The notes beneath the pieces were generated by a model that ran no database searches, was not told the origin of the DNA, and was given only the letters and a program-made list of their open reading frames with translations. Source: Bradyrhizobium betae (GTDB taxonomy: Bacteria > Pseudomonadota > Alphaproteobacteria > Rhizobiales > Xanthobacteraceae). From it: 64,000 nucleotides of DNA. A program made the translations under genes and the position numbers. Positions within the stretch are counted from its first letter, which is position 1; every line of letters starts with the position of its first letter. Below are positions 51,869-61,321 of this stretch, one piece after another. The stretch is taken from positions 1 through 64,000 of the forward strand of contig NZ_MZXW01000033.1 in assembly GCF_004123905.1 (NCBI RefSeq), written 5' to 3'.

Positions 51869-51876
51869 TGTATACA
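51869..51876. promoter_or_regulatory. Candidate FCD-GntR operator
   Basis: TGTATACA, a perfect 8-bp palindrome within TTGTATACATATA, 20 bases before the GntR start. FCD-type GntR proteins often bind TTGTATACAA-like sites. A weaker relative, TTGTATATC, lies at 52650-52658 ahead of the SDR gene. Confidence 0.5.
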
Positions 51877-51896
51877 TATATTGATGTTGGAGAAAC

Positions 51897-52613
51897 ATGA
51901 TGGCGGATATTGGTGCACATAGCGGAGGCAGGCGCGTGAAAAATGGGCATGAATCCCTCGCCACGAGCCCCGGTGTGACGCTGGCCGAGAGCCTGCGCCA
52001 GAAGCTCGAAGGGGCGATTGCGGCGGGTCATCTCGAACCCGGCAGCCGGCTCGACGAGCAGGAGATCGCCCAGCGTTTTGGTGTCTCGCGCACACCGGTG
52101 CGCGAGGCGTTCCGCCTGATGGCCGCCAACAATCTGGTCGAGCTGCGGGGCCGGCAGGGCGCGACCGTCCGCAGCATCAAGGCGCAGGCGCTGATCGAGA
52201 TGTTCCAGGTCATGGCGGAGCTCGAAGGTCTCTGCGCGCGGCTCGCCGCAAGGCGCGTCTCCCAGGCCTGGGGAGCCGAAATTGGCGAGATTCACCAGCG
52301 ACTTGTGGCCGCAGGCGAAACAGGCGACATTGACGTCTTCTACGACATCAACCAGGAATTCCACGAAGCGATCTACGAGGCCTCGCGCAATAGCTTCCTC
52401 GCAGATCAAACCCGGAAGCTGCGCAATCAGGTGGCGGCCTATCGCCGCCGGGTGACGCGGATGCCGAACCGGATCGCCGACACCGTCAGGGAGCACGAGG
52501 CAATCATGCAGGCGATCCTGGCCCATGATCCGGAGCGGGCTCACAGCGCCATGCGCGACCACGTCAACCTGCTCGGCGACAACCTGTTGGACTTTCTCGC
52601 CGCCTTCGAATGA
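51897..52613 (+). CDS. GntR-family regulator, FCD subgroup
   Basis: 238 residues; GGAG precedes a tandem ATGATG. The recognition region reads FGVSRTPVREAFRLMAANNL and the FCD domain contains INQEFHEAIYEASRNSF and VREHEAIMQAILAHD with the metal-binding histidines. It is divergent from the importer operon and upstream of the SDR-to-flavin-reductase operon, so it probably links both. Confidence 0.9.
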   Translation: MMADIGAHSGGRRVKNGHESLATSPGVTLAESLRQKLEGAIAAGHLEPGSRLDEQEIAQRFGVSRTPVREAFRLMAANNLVELRGRQGATVRSIKAQALIEMFQVMAELEGLCARLAARRVSQAWGAEIGEIHQRLVAAGETGDIDVFYDINQEFHEAIYEASRNSFLADQTRKLRNQVAAYRRRVTRMPNRIADTVREHEAIMQAILAHDPERAHSAMRDHVNLLGDNLLDFLAAFE

Positions 52614-52682
52614 CCGTCCCCGGTCGTCTGGTATGCAAATTGCTAGACATTGTATATCTGGCTTGCATTCTGGAGACCCCGA

Positions 52683-53462
52683 GTGGACCTGAAGCTGACG
52701 AACAAGACCGCGCTGATCACCGGCGCGTCAAAAGGAATTGGTTTGGCGGTGGCCGAGCTCTTCGCCGCGGAAGGGTGTCATCTGCATCTCGCCGCCCGCA
52801 ACGGCGAGGCCATGCTTGAGGCCAAGAAACAGCTCGAAGCCCGCTTTGGCGTGAAGATCACCATCCACGCGCTCGATTTGTCGAGCACTTCAGCAATGGA
52901 GAAGCTCGCGGCCGAGGTCGGCGACATCGACATCCTCATCAACAATGCCGGCGACATCCCCGCGGGCTCGCTGGAAATCCTCGACGATGCTGCCTGGCGG
53001 CGCGGCTTCGATCTCAAGGTGTTCGGCTACATCACGCTGTCGCGCCTCTATTATCCGCGCATGAAGGGCAAGGACGGCGTCATCCTCAACATCATCGGCA
53101 ATTCCGGCGAGAACTGGGACGCCAGCTACATCGCCGGTTCGACCGGCAATGCGGCGCTGATGTCCTTCACCAAGGCGCTCGGCGGCCGCAGCCTCGACCA
53201 CGGCGTGCGCGTCGTCGCAGTCAATCCGGGACCGGTTGCCACCGACCGCATGCTCAAGATCATGAAGCGCAAGGCGATCGACATGCTCGGCGACGAAAGC
53301 CGCTGGGAGGAGCTGTTCGACAAATATCCGGGCAAGCGGCCGGCGACGTCGGAAGAGGTCGCCGATCTCGTCGCCTTCCTGTCCTCGCCGCGGTCCGGCT
53401 ACATCACCGGCACCGTGGTGACGATCGACGGCGGCATTGCTGCGCGCGGTTCGGTGATCTGA
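52683..53462 (+). CDS. SDR-family protein lacking the active-site lysine
   Basis: 259 residues from a GTG at 52683 with GGAG upstream. TGASKGIG binds the dinucleotide and INNAGDIPAG is the NNAG motif. After the catalytic-region serine the sequence reads SYIAGSTGNAALMSFTKALG; the usual Tyr-x-x-x-Lys has serine where lysine should be. Related proteins with this substitution exist in proteobacteria. It may still bind NAD(P) but use altered chemistry. First gene of the operon after the GntR regulator. Confidence 0.85.
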   Translation: MDLKLTNKTALITGASKGIGLAVAELFAAEGCHLHLAARNGEAMLEAKKQLEARFGVKITIHALDLSSTSAMEKLAAEVGDIDILINNAGDIPAGSLEILDDAAWRRGFDLKVFGYITLSRLYYPRMKGKDGVILNIIGNSGENWDASYIAGSTGNAALMSFTKALGGRSLDHGVRVVAVNPGPVATDRMLKIMKRKAIDMLGDESRWEELFDKYPGKRPATSEEVADLVAFLSSPRSGYITGTVVTIDGGIAARGSVI

Positions 53463-53469
53463 GGCGCCA

Positions 53470-54615
53470 ATGTCTGGAGTGCAATCCGCGGCGCTGGTCC
53501 GCAACCGCTATTTCGACGAGCTCTCGGCGACGCCGGGGCTGTATTGGCTCGGACAGAACACCAACCATATCGAGAGCCATCCCGCCGTGCGTGAGGCGAT
53601 GCTGCGCTCGATCGAGGCGGGCGAGTTCAACGCCTATGCCCCGCCGCTCGGCTTCGAGGCGCTGCGTGCCGCGATCGTCGCCGACCTCGAGACGCCAGGC
53701 GCCGAGGCGCTAGTGACCGAGGGCGGCGTCAACGCGCTCGCCATGATCTGCCGTGCGCGCTGCAAGCCCGGCACCACGCTGGTGACAACCGATCCGACCT
53801 GGAAATGGCCGTGCCTGTTCGCGCGCCAGCAGGGCGCCGAGGTGATCGAGATTCCGATCTACGATCCCGCCTGCAACTACCGCCTGACGCCGGAGGCGTT
53901 GAAGGCGAATGTCGATGAACGCACCGCTATCATCTATCTCGTCGATCCCAACAATCCGCTCGGCATTCGCTATACGCGTGAAGAGATCGAGAGCTTTGCC
54001 GCGATCGCGCGCGATTGCGGCGCGCTGCTGGTGCACGATTGCACCTACCGCGATTTCGCCGACGGCCACACCCCGGCGCTTCACGTCGCGCCGCAAGGCA
54101 CGGTGGTCTCGACGAGCTTCTCGAAATGGCTCGGCCTTGCGGGCTTGCGGATCGGGGCGCTCGTCGCGGCGCCCGATCTGTTCGAGGAACTGGCGCAGAC
54201 CTCCACCAGCGTGCTCGGCGCGAGCGTCATCGCCCAGCGCGCGGCGCAGGCGGGCTTGTCGGTCAAGGCCGAATGGATGAAGAAGGTCCGCAGCACCGAT
54301 CGCGCCAACAAGGCGATGATCCAGGAGGCGGCGGTGGGCATCGAAGGGCTGGCGCTGCCGATCATGCCCTCGCACGGAAATTTTCTGGTGCTGGAGACGA
54401 TCGCGGCGGGCATCCGCCCGGAGGCGCTGGTCGAGTGCTATCTCCGCCAGGGCATCATGATCCGCCAGGGCACGTATCACACCCAGCGCTTCGGCGACCG
54501 TTTTGTGAAGATCAGCACCTCCGTGCCGCAGGCGTGGGTCGAGAAACTCTGCACGCTGCTGCCGGACATGGTCGCGCAGGCGCGCACGCTCAACGACCTG
54601 CCGCCGCAATTCTAG
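53470..54615 (+). CDS. Class I/II PLP-dependent aminotransferase
   Basis: 381 residues. Fold type I features: NPLGIRYTREEIESF, the pyridine-nitrogen aspartate in LLVHDCTYRDFAD, and the PLP lysine in STSFSKWLGLAGLRIGAL. It transfers an amino group to or from a 2-oxo acid. It starts eight bases after the SDR stop. Confidence 0.9.
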   Translation: MSGVQSAALVRNRYFDELSATPGLYWLGQNTNHIESHPAVREAMLRSIEAGEFNAYAPPLGFEALRAAIVADLETPGAEALVTEGGVNALAMICRARCKPGTTLVTTDPTWKWPCLFARQQGAEVIEIPIYDPACNYRLTPEALKANVDERTAIIYLVDPNNPLGIRYTREEIESFAAIARDCGALLVHDCTYRDFADGHTPALHVAPQGTVVSTSFSKWLGLAGLRIGALVAAPDLFEELAQTSTSVLGASVIAQRAAQAGLSVKAEWMKKVRSTDRANKAMIQEAAVGIEGLALPIMPSHGNFLVLETIAAGIRPEALVECYLRQGIMIRQGTYHTQRFGDRFVKISTSVPQAWVEKLCTLLPDMVAQARTLNDLPPQF

Positions 54616-54626
54616 GGACGATGCCA

Positions 54627-55508
54627 ATGACGACGATCACAGCGAAAGACGGTGTGAAGCTCCATGTGGAAGAGGCGGGCGAGGGCACGCCGATCCTCTT
54701 CATCCACGAATTCGGTGGCAATCATCAAAGCTGGGAGCCGCAGCTGCGCTATTTCAGCCGGCGCCACCGATGCATCAGCTACGCCGCGCGCGGCTATCCG
54801 CCGTCGGACGTGCCTGACAGCGTGGAGGCCTATTCGCAGGCGATTGCTGCGGACGATGCGGTGGCCGTGCTCGACGCGTTCAAGATCGAGAAGGCGCATA
54901 TCGTCGGACTGTCGATGGGCGGCTTCTGCACCGTTCATTTTGGCCTGCGCACGCCGGAGCGCGCTTTGTCGCTGACGGTGGCCGGCGCCGGCTATGGCTG
55001 CGAGAAGGAGTTCGAGGAGTATTTTCGCGGCGTCTCGCGCGAAGTCGCCGACAATTTCGAGAAGCAGGGCGCGAAGGAATTTTCCAAGGTCTATGCGCTC
55101 GGTGCGAGCCGGGTGCAGTTCCAAAACAAGGATCCGCGCGGCTGGCAGGAATTCGCGGATCGCCTCGCCACCCATTCCGATCGCGGCGCTGCCAACACCA
55201 TGCGCGGCGTCCAGGCACGGCGGCCGTCGTTCTACGATCTCGAAGACGGCCTGAGAAAGATGATGGTGCCGACACTGGTGGTCGTCGGTGACGAGGACGA
55301 TCACTGCCTCCAGCCCGGTATCTTCCTGAAGAAGACCCTTCCGGCCTGCGGCCTCTCGGTCTTCCCCAAGACCGGCCACACGCTCAATCTGGAAGAACCG
55401 GCGGCGTTCAACGCGCTGCTCGCCGAGTTCATCGCCCAGGTCGAGGCCGGGCACTGGCTGCCGCGCGATCCGCGCGCGCTGCCGGGCCAGATCATGCGCA
55501 CGAAGTAG
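54627..55508 (+). CDS. Alpha/beta hydrolase
   Basis: About 293 residues. ATG at 54627 has AGGGAC at better spacing than the ATG at 54621. The nucleophile elbow is GLSMGGF, the acid lies in VVGDEDDHC and the histidine in KTGHTLNLEEP. It resembles 3-oxoadipate enol-lactonase/C-C hydrolase relatives, fitting hydrolysis of a lactone, ester or amide intermediate. Within the SDR-aminotransferase operon. Confidence 0.88.
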   Translation: MTTITAKDGVKLHVEEAGEGTPILFIHEFGGNHQSWEPQLRYFSRRHRCISYAARGYPPSDVPDSVEAYSQAIAADDAVAVLDAFKIEKAHIVGLSMGGFCTVHFGLRTPERALSLTVAGAGYGCEKEFEEYFRGVSREVADNFEKQGAKEFSKVYALGASRVQFQNKDPRGWQEFADRLATHSDRGAANTMRGVQARRPSFYDLEDGLRKMMVPTLVVVGDEDDHCLQPGIFLKKTLPACGLSVFPKTGHTLNLEEPAAFNALLAEFIAQVEAGHWLPRDPRALPGQIMRTK

Positions 55509-55512
55509 GTCG

Positions 55513-56766
55513 ATGGCATCGGGCACCCTGATCAACCGGGATCGGCTCTGGACGCGCTTGATGTCGCTTGCCGAGATCGGCGCGACGCCGGCCGGCGGGG
55601 TCAATCGTCAGGCGCTGAGCGACGGCGAGATCGCCGCCTGGCGCCGCGTGATCGGTTGGGCGGTTGAAGCGGGCATGACGCCGTCGACGGATGCCGCGGC
55701 AAACCTGTTCCTGACGCTGGCCGGCCGCGATCGCGCCGCGCCACCGTTTCTGCTTGGCAGTCATCTCGACAGCCAGCCGACCGGCGGCAAATTCGACGGC
55801 GCGGCCGGTGTGATGGCGGCGTTGGAGGCGGTCGTGTCACTCGCCGAGCAGGGCGGCACACCCGCGCGCGATGTCATCGTCGTTGCCTGGATGAACGAGG
55901 AAGGCTCGCGCTTCGCCCCGGGCATGATGGGCTCGGAGGCCTTCACCGGGGAGCGCGACATCGACGCGATCCGCGCCGCGCGCGACGCAGACGGCATCAC
56001 CGTCGGCGAAGCGCTCGATCGCTTCCACCAGGCCTTCCCCGACCTGCCGCACAGGCCGCTTGGCTTTGCCGCCGGGGCCTATCTCGAACTGCACATCGAG
56101 CAGGGACCGCTGCTGGAGGCGGCCGACCGCACCATTGGGGTCGTCACAGGTATTCAGGGCAAGAAGACCTTTCAGGTGGTGGTCGAGGGCGCCGAGGGCC
56201 ATGCCGGCACGCTGGCGCAGTCGGAGAGGCGGGATGCGCTCGCGGCCTTTGCCCGGATGGCCTCAGTGCTCCATGCCGAGATCGGCGCCATCGATGCCGA
56301 CATCAAATTCACCGTCGGCCGGGTTACGGTCATGCCGAACGCGCCGTCAGTGGTGCCGTCGCGTGTCAGCTTCAGCATCGATCTGCGCCATCCTGATAAT
56401 GCGGTGCTCGATGCCGCGGGTGCGCGCATCATGGCGCTCTGCCGGGAACACGCTCGACCATGTGCAGTGACGGTGACGCCACTGGTCGATGCGCCGTCGA
56501 ACCAATTCGATCCGCGCCTGCGGGCTAGCATCGCGGAAGCTGCGCGTGAGCAGGAGCATCCTGCGATGCCTATCCTCTCGGCTGCCGGTCACGACGCCCG
56601 CCACCTCGCAAAAATCTGTCCGGCGGCGATGATCTTCATTCCGTGCCGCGACGGCGCCAGCCATGTCGAGCACGAATGGGCCGAGCCTGATCATGTTGCG
56701 GCCGGCGCCTCCGTTCTGGCGCAGGTGCTGCGCGGGCTCGCGCTTGCGCCTGCGATCGAGGCGTGA
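55513..56766 (+). CDS. Zn-dependent M20-type amidohydrolase (N-carbamoyl amino acid hydrolase / allantoate group)
   Basis: 417 residues. Metal ligands include His84 (LLGSHLDSQPTGGKFDG), Asp95 and the Glu129-Glu130 pair in WMNEEGSRF; YLELHIEQGP and GAEGHAGTLAQ are typical of the hydantoinase/carbamoylase family. It cleaves N-carbamoyl or ureido groups, releasing ammonia and carbon dioxide. It fits downstream of a ring-opening amidase such as HyuAB. Confidence 0.9.
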   Translation: MASGTLINRDRLWTRLMSLAEIGATPAGGVNRQALSDGEIAAWRRVIGWAVEAGMTPSTDAAANLFLTLAGRDRAAPPFLLGSHLDSQPTGGKFDGAAGVMAALEAVVSLAEQGGTPARDVIVVAWMNEEGSRFAPGMMGSEAFTGERDIDAIRAARDADGITVGEALDRFHQAFPDLPHRPLGFAAGAYLELHIEQGPLLEAADRTIGVVTGIQGKKTFQVVVEGAEGHAGTLAQSERRDALAAFARMASVLHAEIGAIDADIKFTVGRVTVMPNAPSVVPSRVSFSIDLRHPDNAVLDAAGARIMALCREHARPCAVTVTPLVDAPSNQFDPRLRASIAEAAREQEHPAMPILSAAGHDARHLAKICPAAMIFIPCRDGASHVEHEWAEPDHVAAGASVLAQVLRGLALAPAIEA

Positions 56767-56774
56767 GGACGCTG

Positions 56775-57305
56775 ATGCAGGACGTCGCCCCTCAGGATTA
56801 CCGTGACGCGATGGCCTGTCTCGGCGCGGCCGTCAGCATCGTGACGACCGACGGCAGCGCGGGCCGCGCCGGATTTACTGCATCGGCAATTTGCAGCGTC
56901 ACCGACGATCCGCCGACGCTTCTGGTCTGCATCAATCGCGCCTCCTCCGCCTATGCCAGCGTGACGCGCAACGAGGTGGTGTGCGTCAACGTGCTTTCGG
57001 CCCGTCACGAGCAACTGTCCCGCTTGTTCGGCGGCAAGGTGCCCGCCGACGAGCGGTTTGCCGCGGCCAATTGGTCGACACTCGAAACTGGTGCGCCGGT
57101 GCTGGCCGATAGTGCCGCTGCGTTCGACTGCCGGATTACCGATATCGTCAATGTCGGGACGCATGACGTGCTGTTCTGCCGGGTCGTCGCGCTGCAGAGG
57201 TCCGGCTGCACGGACAATCTGATCTATTTCGGCCGCGCCTACCACACGATCGGGGTGACCGATCCGGCGGAGGCTGGACCCGACTCCACTTCTGGCCCAT
57301 CCTGA
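56775..57305 (+). CDS. Flavin reductase (RutF/NtaB-like)
   Basis: 176 residues from ATG at 56775, with GAGG six bases upstream; a GTG at 56763 is also possible. DYRDAMACLGAAVSIVTTDG, GFTASAICSVTDDPPTLLVC and CVNVLSARHEQLS are hallmark flavin reductase-like motifs. It would supply FMNH2 by NAD(P)H oxidation, most likely to the LLM monooxygenase at 46093-47397. Last gene of the operon. Confidence 0.88.
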   Translation: MQDVAPQDYRDAMACLGAAVSIVTTDGSAGRAGFTASAICSVTDDPPTLLVCINRASSAYASVTRNEVVCVNVLSARHEQLSRLFGGKVPADERFAAANWSTLETGAPVLADSAAAFDCRITDIVNVGTHDVLFCRVVALQRSGCTDNLIYFGRAYHTIGVTDPAEAGPDSTSGPS

Positions 57306-57353
57306 GGCGATGCCGGCGGATATCGCCGCCCGTTCCAACAGCCGCTCCACGCG

Positions 57354-58895
57354 ATGGACAATAGCCGTCAACCGCACCAGCGCGTATCCCTTGCGGGGAT
57401 GCATATCGACCGGACCTCGGCCATGCCGCTGCATTTGCAGATCGCGGCCCACATCCGTGGCTGCATTCTGCGTGGCGCCTTTCCGGCCGGAACGCAGTTT
57501 CTGGGCTCGCGCGAGATCGCGCGGGAATTGGGCTGCTCGCGCACGGTGGTGCTAACCGCGTGGGATCTGCTCTATGCTGAGGGCTATCTTGAATCGACGC
57601 CGCGCGGCAGCGTCATGGTGGCGTCCGTCGCGACACCACATGTCGAGCCTTCGTCCGCCAAATTGCCCACGGCCAAGCCTGCGCATATGTCGGAGCGCTG
57701 GCGATCGCTGCTCGCCTTCGACTACGAGACCAACTGGCCGTCGGAGTTCAGTCCTGGTGCGCCTGACATCTCGAGCTTTCCTTTCAAGGACTGGTCGCGC
57801 CTGCTGCGCCAGAGCTGGCAAAATCCGCGAGAGCAGGAGTGCCTCGACCTTCCGTCCGAGGGACATCCGCGGCTGCGGAGCGAGATCGCGAACTTCCTCG
57901 GCTCGGTCCGCGGTCTGGTCTGTTCGCCGGAGGAGGTCGTGGTCACCTCGGGCACGTCAGGCGCACTGGATTTTTGCGCCCGGATGATCCTCGATCCCGG
58001 CGACGAGGTCTGGGTCGAGGAGCCCGGTTTTATCGAGGCCCGCTTTGCGCTCACGGCGACCGGCGCAAAACTCGTCCCGGTTCCGGTCGACGACAAGGGG
58101 CTGGTCGTTTCGGAAGGGATCAGGCGCGCGCCGGGCGCGCGGCTGATCGTGGTCACGCCGTCGCACCAATATCCGCTCGGAATCAGCATGGGGCTGGAGC
58201 GGCGGCTCGAGCTGCTCGACTGGGCCGACAGGAATGACGTCTGGGTGATCGAGGACGATTACAATTCGGAGTTCAGGCATCAGGACAGCATGATCGCGTC
58301 GTTGCGCTCGCTCGACCGCGAGGGGCGGGTGATCTATTTCGGCACTTTTTCGAAGATCATGATGCCGAACCTGCGGCTCGGCTACATGGTCGCCAACAGG
58401 CATTTCATCGACGGCTTTTCCAAGGGCCGCGCGCGAATCGACGTCCATACCTCCGGCATCGGGCAACTTGCGCTGGCCGAGTTCATGCGCGAAGGGCATC
58501 TGCTGCGGCATCTGCGCGGGATGCGGCGGCTCTATGCCAGCAGGCGCAAGGCGCTGATCGACGCAATCGCGGCCCTGATGCCCGATGATTTGACCGTGTC
58601 CTCCGCCGTCACTGGGCTGCATCTGGTGGCGCTGTTCACCGACGCGATGCAGGCGCGGATGAGCGACCGCGAAGCGGCAGCCATCCTGAAACAGGCCGGC
58701 ATCCATGTGCAGCCCTTGTCGCAGAATTTTCTGGAAGCGCCGACCCGTCAGGGATTGGTGTTCGGCTACGGGCGGCTGCATGTCGAGGACGCCGCGCCGC
58801 TGCTTGCGAGAATCGCGGCTTGCATCGGCAGCGGCAACGCACCGTCCGACGTGGCAATATCCTCTCTTACTGTTCGTACAATAAAGAGAAGCTGA
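57354..58895 (+). CDS. MocR-family regulator (GntR HTH fused to aminotransferase)
   Basis: 513 residues. N-terminal GntR HTH (LGCSRTVVLTAWDLLYAEGYL) joined by a ~50-residue linker to a fold type I aminotransferase-like domain with TSGTSGALDF, WVIEDDYNSEFRH and the PLP lysine in YFGTFSKIMMPNLRLGY. Such proteins sense amino compounds through PLP chemistry. An internal ATG at 57402 is an alternative start. It precedes hyuAB and is the likely regulator. Confidence 0.9.
   Translation: MDNSRQPHQRVSLAGMHIDRTSAMPLHLQIAAHIRGCILRGAFPAGTQFLGSREIARELGCSRTVVLTAWDLLYAEGYLESTPRGSVMVASVATPHVEPSSAKLPTAKPAHMSERWRSLLAFDYETNWPSEFSPGAPDISSFPFKDWSRLLRQSWQNPREQECLDLPSEGHPRLRSEIANFLGSVRGLVCSPEEVVVTSGTSGALDFCARMILDPGDEVWVEEPGFIEARFALTATGAKLVPVPVDDKGLVVSEGIRRAPGARLIVVTPSHQYPLGISMGLERRLELLDWADRNDVWVIEDDYNSEFRHQDSMIASLRSLDREGRVIYFGTFSKIMMPNLRLGYMVANRHFIDGFSKGRARIDVHTSGIGQLALAEFMREGHLLRHLRGMRRLYASRRKALIDAIAALMPDDLTVSSAVTGLHLVALFTDAMQARMSDREAAAILKQAGIHVQPLSQNFLEAPTRQGLVFGYGRLHVEDAAPLLARIAACIGSGNAPSDVAISSLTVRTIKRS
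58864..58888 (+). terminator. Imperfect hairpin at the end of the MocR gene
   Basis: CTCTTACTGT and ACAATAAAGAG form an imperfect stem around TCGT, ending seven bases before the stop codon at 58895. It might be an operator or weak transcription end; no T-run follows. Confidence 0.25.
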
Positions 58896-59311
58896 GGCGA
58901 CCGGCATGCATAGCTCATAGGCAGGCGGATATCCCTCAGAGCCGTTCGATCGCCTGCAAATTAGACAGGCGATTTGGGGCGCTCCGATTGCACTGCAGCG
59001 GGCGTCACGATTTGCGCGGAGAAATCCGTGGTGCGCCGCACTTTTCGTGCGTGGACCAGTCCTCGTCGGCGTGCTCTCTGCGCGGGCACCGCTGCACCAA
59101 AACGTGCAGCAGGTGGCGCGGTGCGCGGCGCCCGTCGCTTGCTGGTCTAATGATTTGCGACATCTCTGGCCCTATCCCGAGCCCGTCGCCCTGTCGCACG
59201 CTCGAAGTCGGTGGCATGACAGGGGATGATGATGAGCGCTCTCGGTTTGGCATTGGACGTTGCGATGGACCCGGCGTCCGGTTCGGACGTCACGCGTAGC
59301 TGACCCCGCAC
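58896..59311. other. Intergenic region before hyuA without a recognised gene
   Basis: 416 bases. Short open frames exist on both strands but none has a ribosome site or recognisable product. It should contain the hyuAB promoter. One clear inverted repeat (59091-59110) is listed separately. Confidence 0.5.
59091..59110. promoter_or_regulatory. Inverted repeat upstream of hyuA
   Basis: GCTGCAC-CAAAAC-GTGCAGC, a perfect 7-bp inverted repeat with a six-base spacer, about 200 bases before the hyuA start. It could be an operator for the MocR regulator or another dimeric protein. Confidence 0.35.
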
Positions 59312-61321
59312 ATGAGCTCTTCTGAACATCACTGGGAAGTCGGCACCGATATCGGTGGCACCTTCACCGACATCATTGCCATCCGGCGCGACTCCGCGGA
59401 GGCGCGGATCGCAAAAGTGCCGTCGCGCCCCGACGCCCCGGTTCAGGCGATGCTGGAGGCGATCGAGGCGGTGGGCCTGCGCAAGAGCGAGGTCAAGCGC
59501 TTCGTCCACGGCACCACGCGCGTGACCAACGCCATCGTTGAGGGCCGGCTGCCAAAGGTGGCGCTGGTCGCGACTGAAGGCTTTGCCGACGTGCTGGAGA
59601 TCGCGCGCTATCGGCGCCGCGATCTCTATCGTCTCGACATTCCCCCGAAATCGCCGCCGCTGGTGCCGCCGGAACGATGCTTTGGGCTTGCCGAGCGCCT
59701 CGATCACGAGGGGCGGGTGCTGAAGGCGCTGGATGAAGCGGAAATCGAGCGCCTGGTGGCGTGGTTGAAGCAGACCGGCGTGCAGAGCGTCGCGGTCGCG
59801 CTCCTTCACGCCTATGCCAATCCAATCCACGAAAAGATGCTGGGCGAACGCCTCAAGGATGTCGTTGCCCACGTCTCGCTGTCGCACGAGGTCAATCCCG
59901 AGGCGCGTGAATATGAGCGGACCTCGGCGACCGTGTTCAACGCGGCCGCGATGCCGATCGCGGTGGAATATCTGAGCGAGCTGGAGCAGCGGCTCCCGAT
60001 CGGCCCAGGTTTGCAGGTGTTTCATTCGGCCGGCGCGATGATCCCGATCTCGGCCGTGAAGCGGCGGCCGCTGGTGATGGCGATGTCGGGCCCGGCGGCC
60101 GGCGTCTCGGCCTCCGTCAGCATCGCGCGCCAGCTCGGCACATCGCGGATGCTGACGTTCGACATGGGCGGCACAACGACCGACGTCTGCCTGATCGTCG
60201 ACGGCCAGGCCGAGATGACCGACGGCCGCATGCTCGGCGACAAGCCGCTGCGCCAGCCGATGCTCGCGGTTCACTCGATCGGGGCAGGCGGCGGATCGAT
60301 CGTGCGTAATGGCCCGGGCGGCTTGACGGTCGGCCCGGAGAGCGCCGGCTCCGAGCCGGGACCGGCCTGCTACGGCCGCGGCGGCCTTGAGCCGACCATC
60401 ACCGATGCCAATGCCGTGCTCGGCTATCTCAATCCCGAAACCAAACTTGGCGACCGTATCGGCATCGACATCGATGCAGCCAGGCGCGTCGTCGAGCCGG
60501 TCGCGCGCGCGTTGGGTCTGAGCCTGACCGAAACCGCGCTCGGCATCATCAAGGTCGCGAACGCGACCATGGCGCGTGCGTTGCGCCGCGTCACGGTCGA
60601 GCGCGGCATCGACGGCCGCGACTGCACGCTGCTCGCCTTCGGCGGCGGCGGCCCGATGCATGCCGCAGGTCTCGCCGATCTCTACGGAATAGCAGAGGTC
60701 GTCGTGCCCAGCGCGTCGAGCGCGTTCTCGGCGCTGGGTTGTCTCACCGCCGATTTCAGTTTCCTCCAGCAGCAGACGCTTCGCGCGGCACTTGATGGGA
60801 TCGATCTTGCCCGGGTGTCAGAACGGATCGCGACACTGATTGACGATGCCTCGTCGCCGCTGATTGCGAATGGCGTTGCGCAGGCGGAGATCCAGGTCGA
60901 GCTCGTCGCGCTGATGCGCTACGCGGCGCAGAACGACGCTATTCCGGTGCCCTTCGCGCTGCCGCTTGATATTAGCAAGCTGAAGAAAGACTTTCTGGCG
61001 CGGCATCACGAGCTGTTCGGCTATGCCACGAGCGAGCCGTGCGTCATCGAATCCGTGCGGGTGCAGGCGCGTCGTCCGTCGACGACGGTGGTGAGCCGGC
61101 CTGCGACCGCGGTGAGGGCGGTATCCACCGGCAAGCGCATCTGCTCGTTCGACGGTCTCCACGACACAGCTACCGCGATCATCGATCGCGCCTCGCTGAC
61201 TGACATTGTCAGCGGGCCCGCGATCATCGAAGACGCCTGGTCAACCGTGGTGGTGCCGCCGGGTTGGCAGGCAAGGCCTGATACCGCCGGCAATCTGTTC
61301 CTGACGCGGGGGGCGGCATGA
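59312..61321 (+). CDS. hyuA: Hydantoinase/oxoprolinase subunit A (HyuA-type)
   Basis: 669 residues. ATP-binding acetate/sugar-kinase-like motifs: DIGGTFTDII at residues ~10-19, HGTTRVTNAIVEGR, FDMGGTTTDVCLIVDG, SIGAGGGSIV and AFGGGGPMHAAGL. With subunit B it hydrolyses cyclic imides such as N-methylhydantoin or 5-oxoproline, usually with ATP. The symbol reflects family membership; substrate not shown. No strong ribosome site is seen at the ATG. Confidence 0.88.
   Translation: MSSSEHHWEVGTDIGGTFTDIIAIRRDSAEARIAKVPSRPDAPVQAMLEAIEAVGLRKSEVKRFVHGTTRVTNAIVEGRLPKVALVATEGFADVLEIARYRRRDLYRLDIPPKSPPLVPPERCFGLAERLDHEGRVLKALDEAEIERLVAWLKQTGVQSVAVALLHAYANPIHEKMLGERLKDVVAHVSLSHEVNPEAREYERTSATVFNAAAMPIAVEYLSELEQRLPIGPGLQVFHSAGAMIPISAVKRRPLVMAMSGPAAGVSASVSIARQLGTSRMLTFDMGGTTTDVCLIVDGQAEMTDGRMLGDKPLRQPMLAVHSIGAGGGSIVRNGPGGLTVGPESAGSEPGPACYGRGGLEPTITDANAVLGYLNPETKLGDRIGIDIDAARRVVEPVARALGLSLTETALGIIKVANATMARALRRVTVERGIDGRDCTLLAFGGGGPMHAAGLADLYGIAEVVVPSASSAFSALGCLTADFSFLQQQTLRAALDGIDLARVSERIATLIDDASSPLIANGVAQAEIQVELVALMRYAAQNDAIPVPFALPLDISKLKKDFLARHHELFGYATSEPCVIESVRVQARRPSTTVVSRPATAVRAVSTGKRICSFDGLHDTATAIIDRASLTDIVSGPAIIEDAWSTVVVPPGWQARPDTAGNLFLTRGAA

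Noticed and set aside
58820..59299. Small open frames in the gap before hyuA
   Set aside because: The longest overlaps the MocR end out of frame; no ribosome site, no family and frames on both strands of similar quality.
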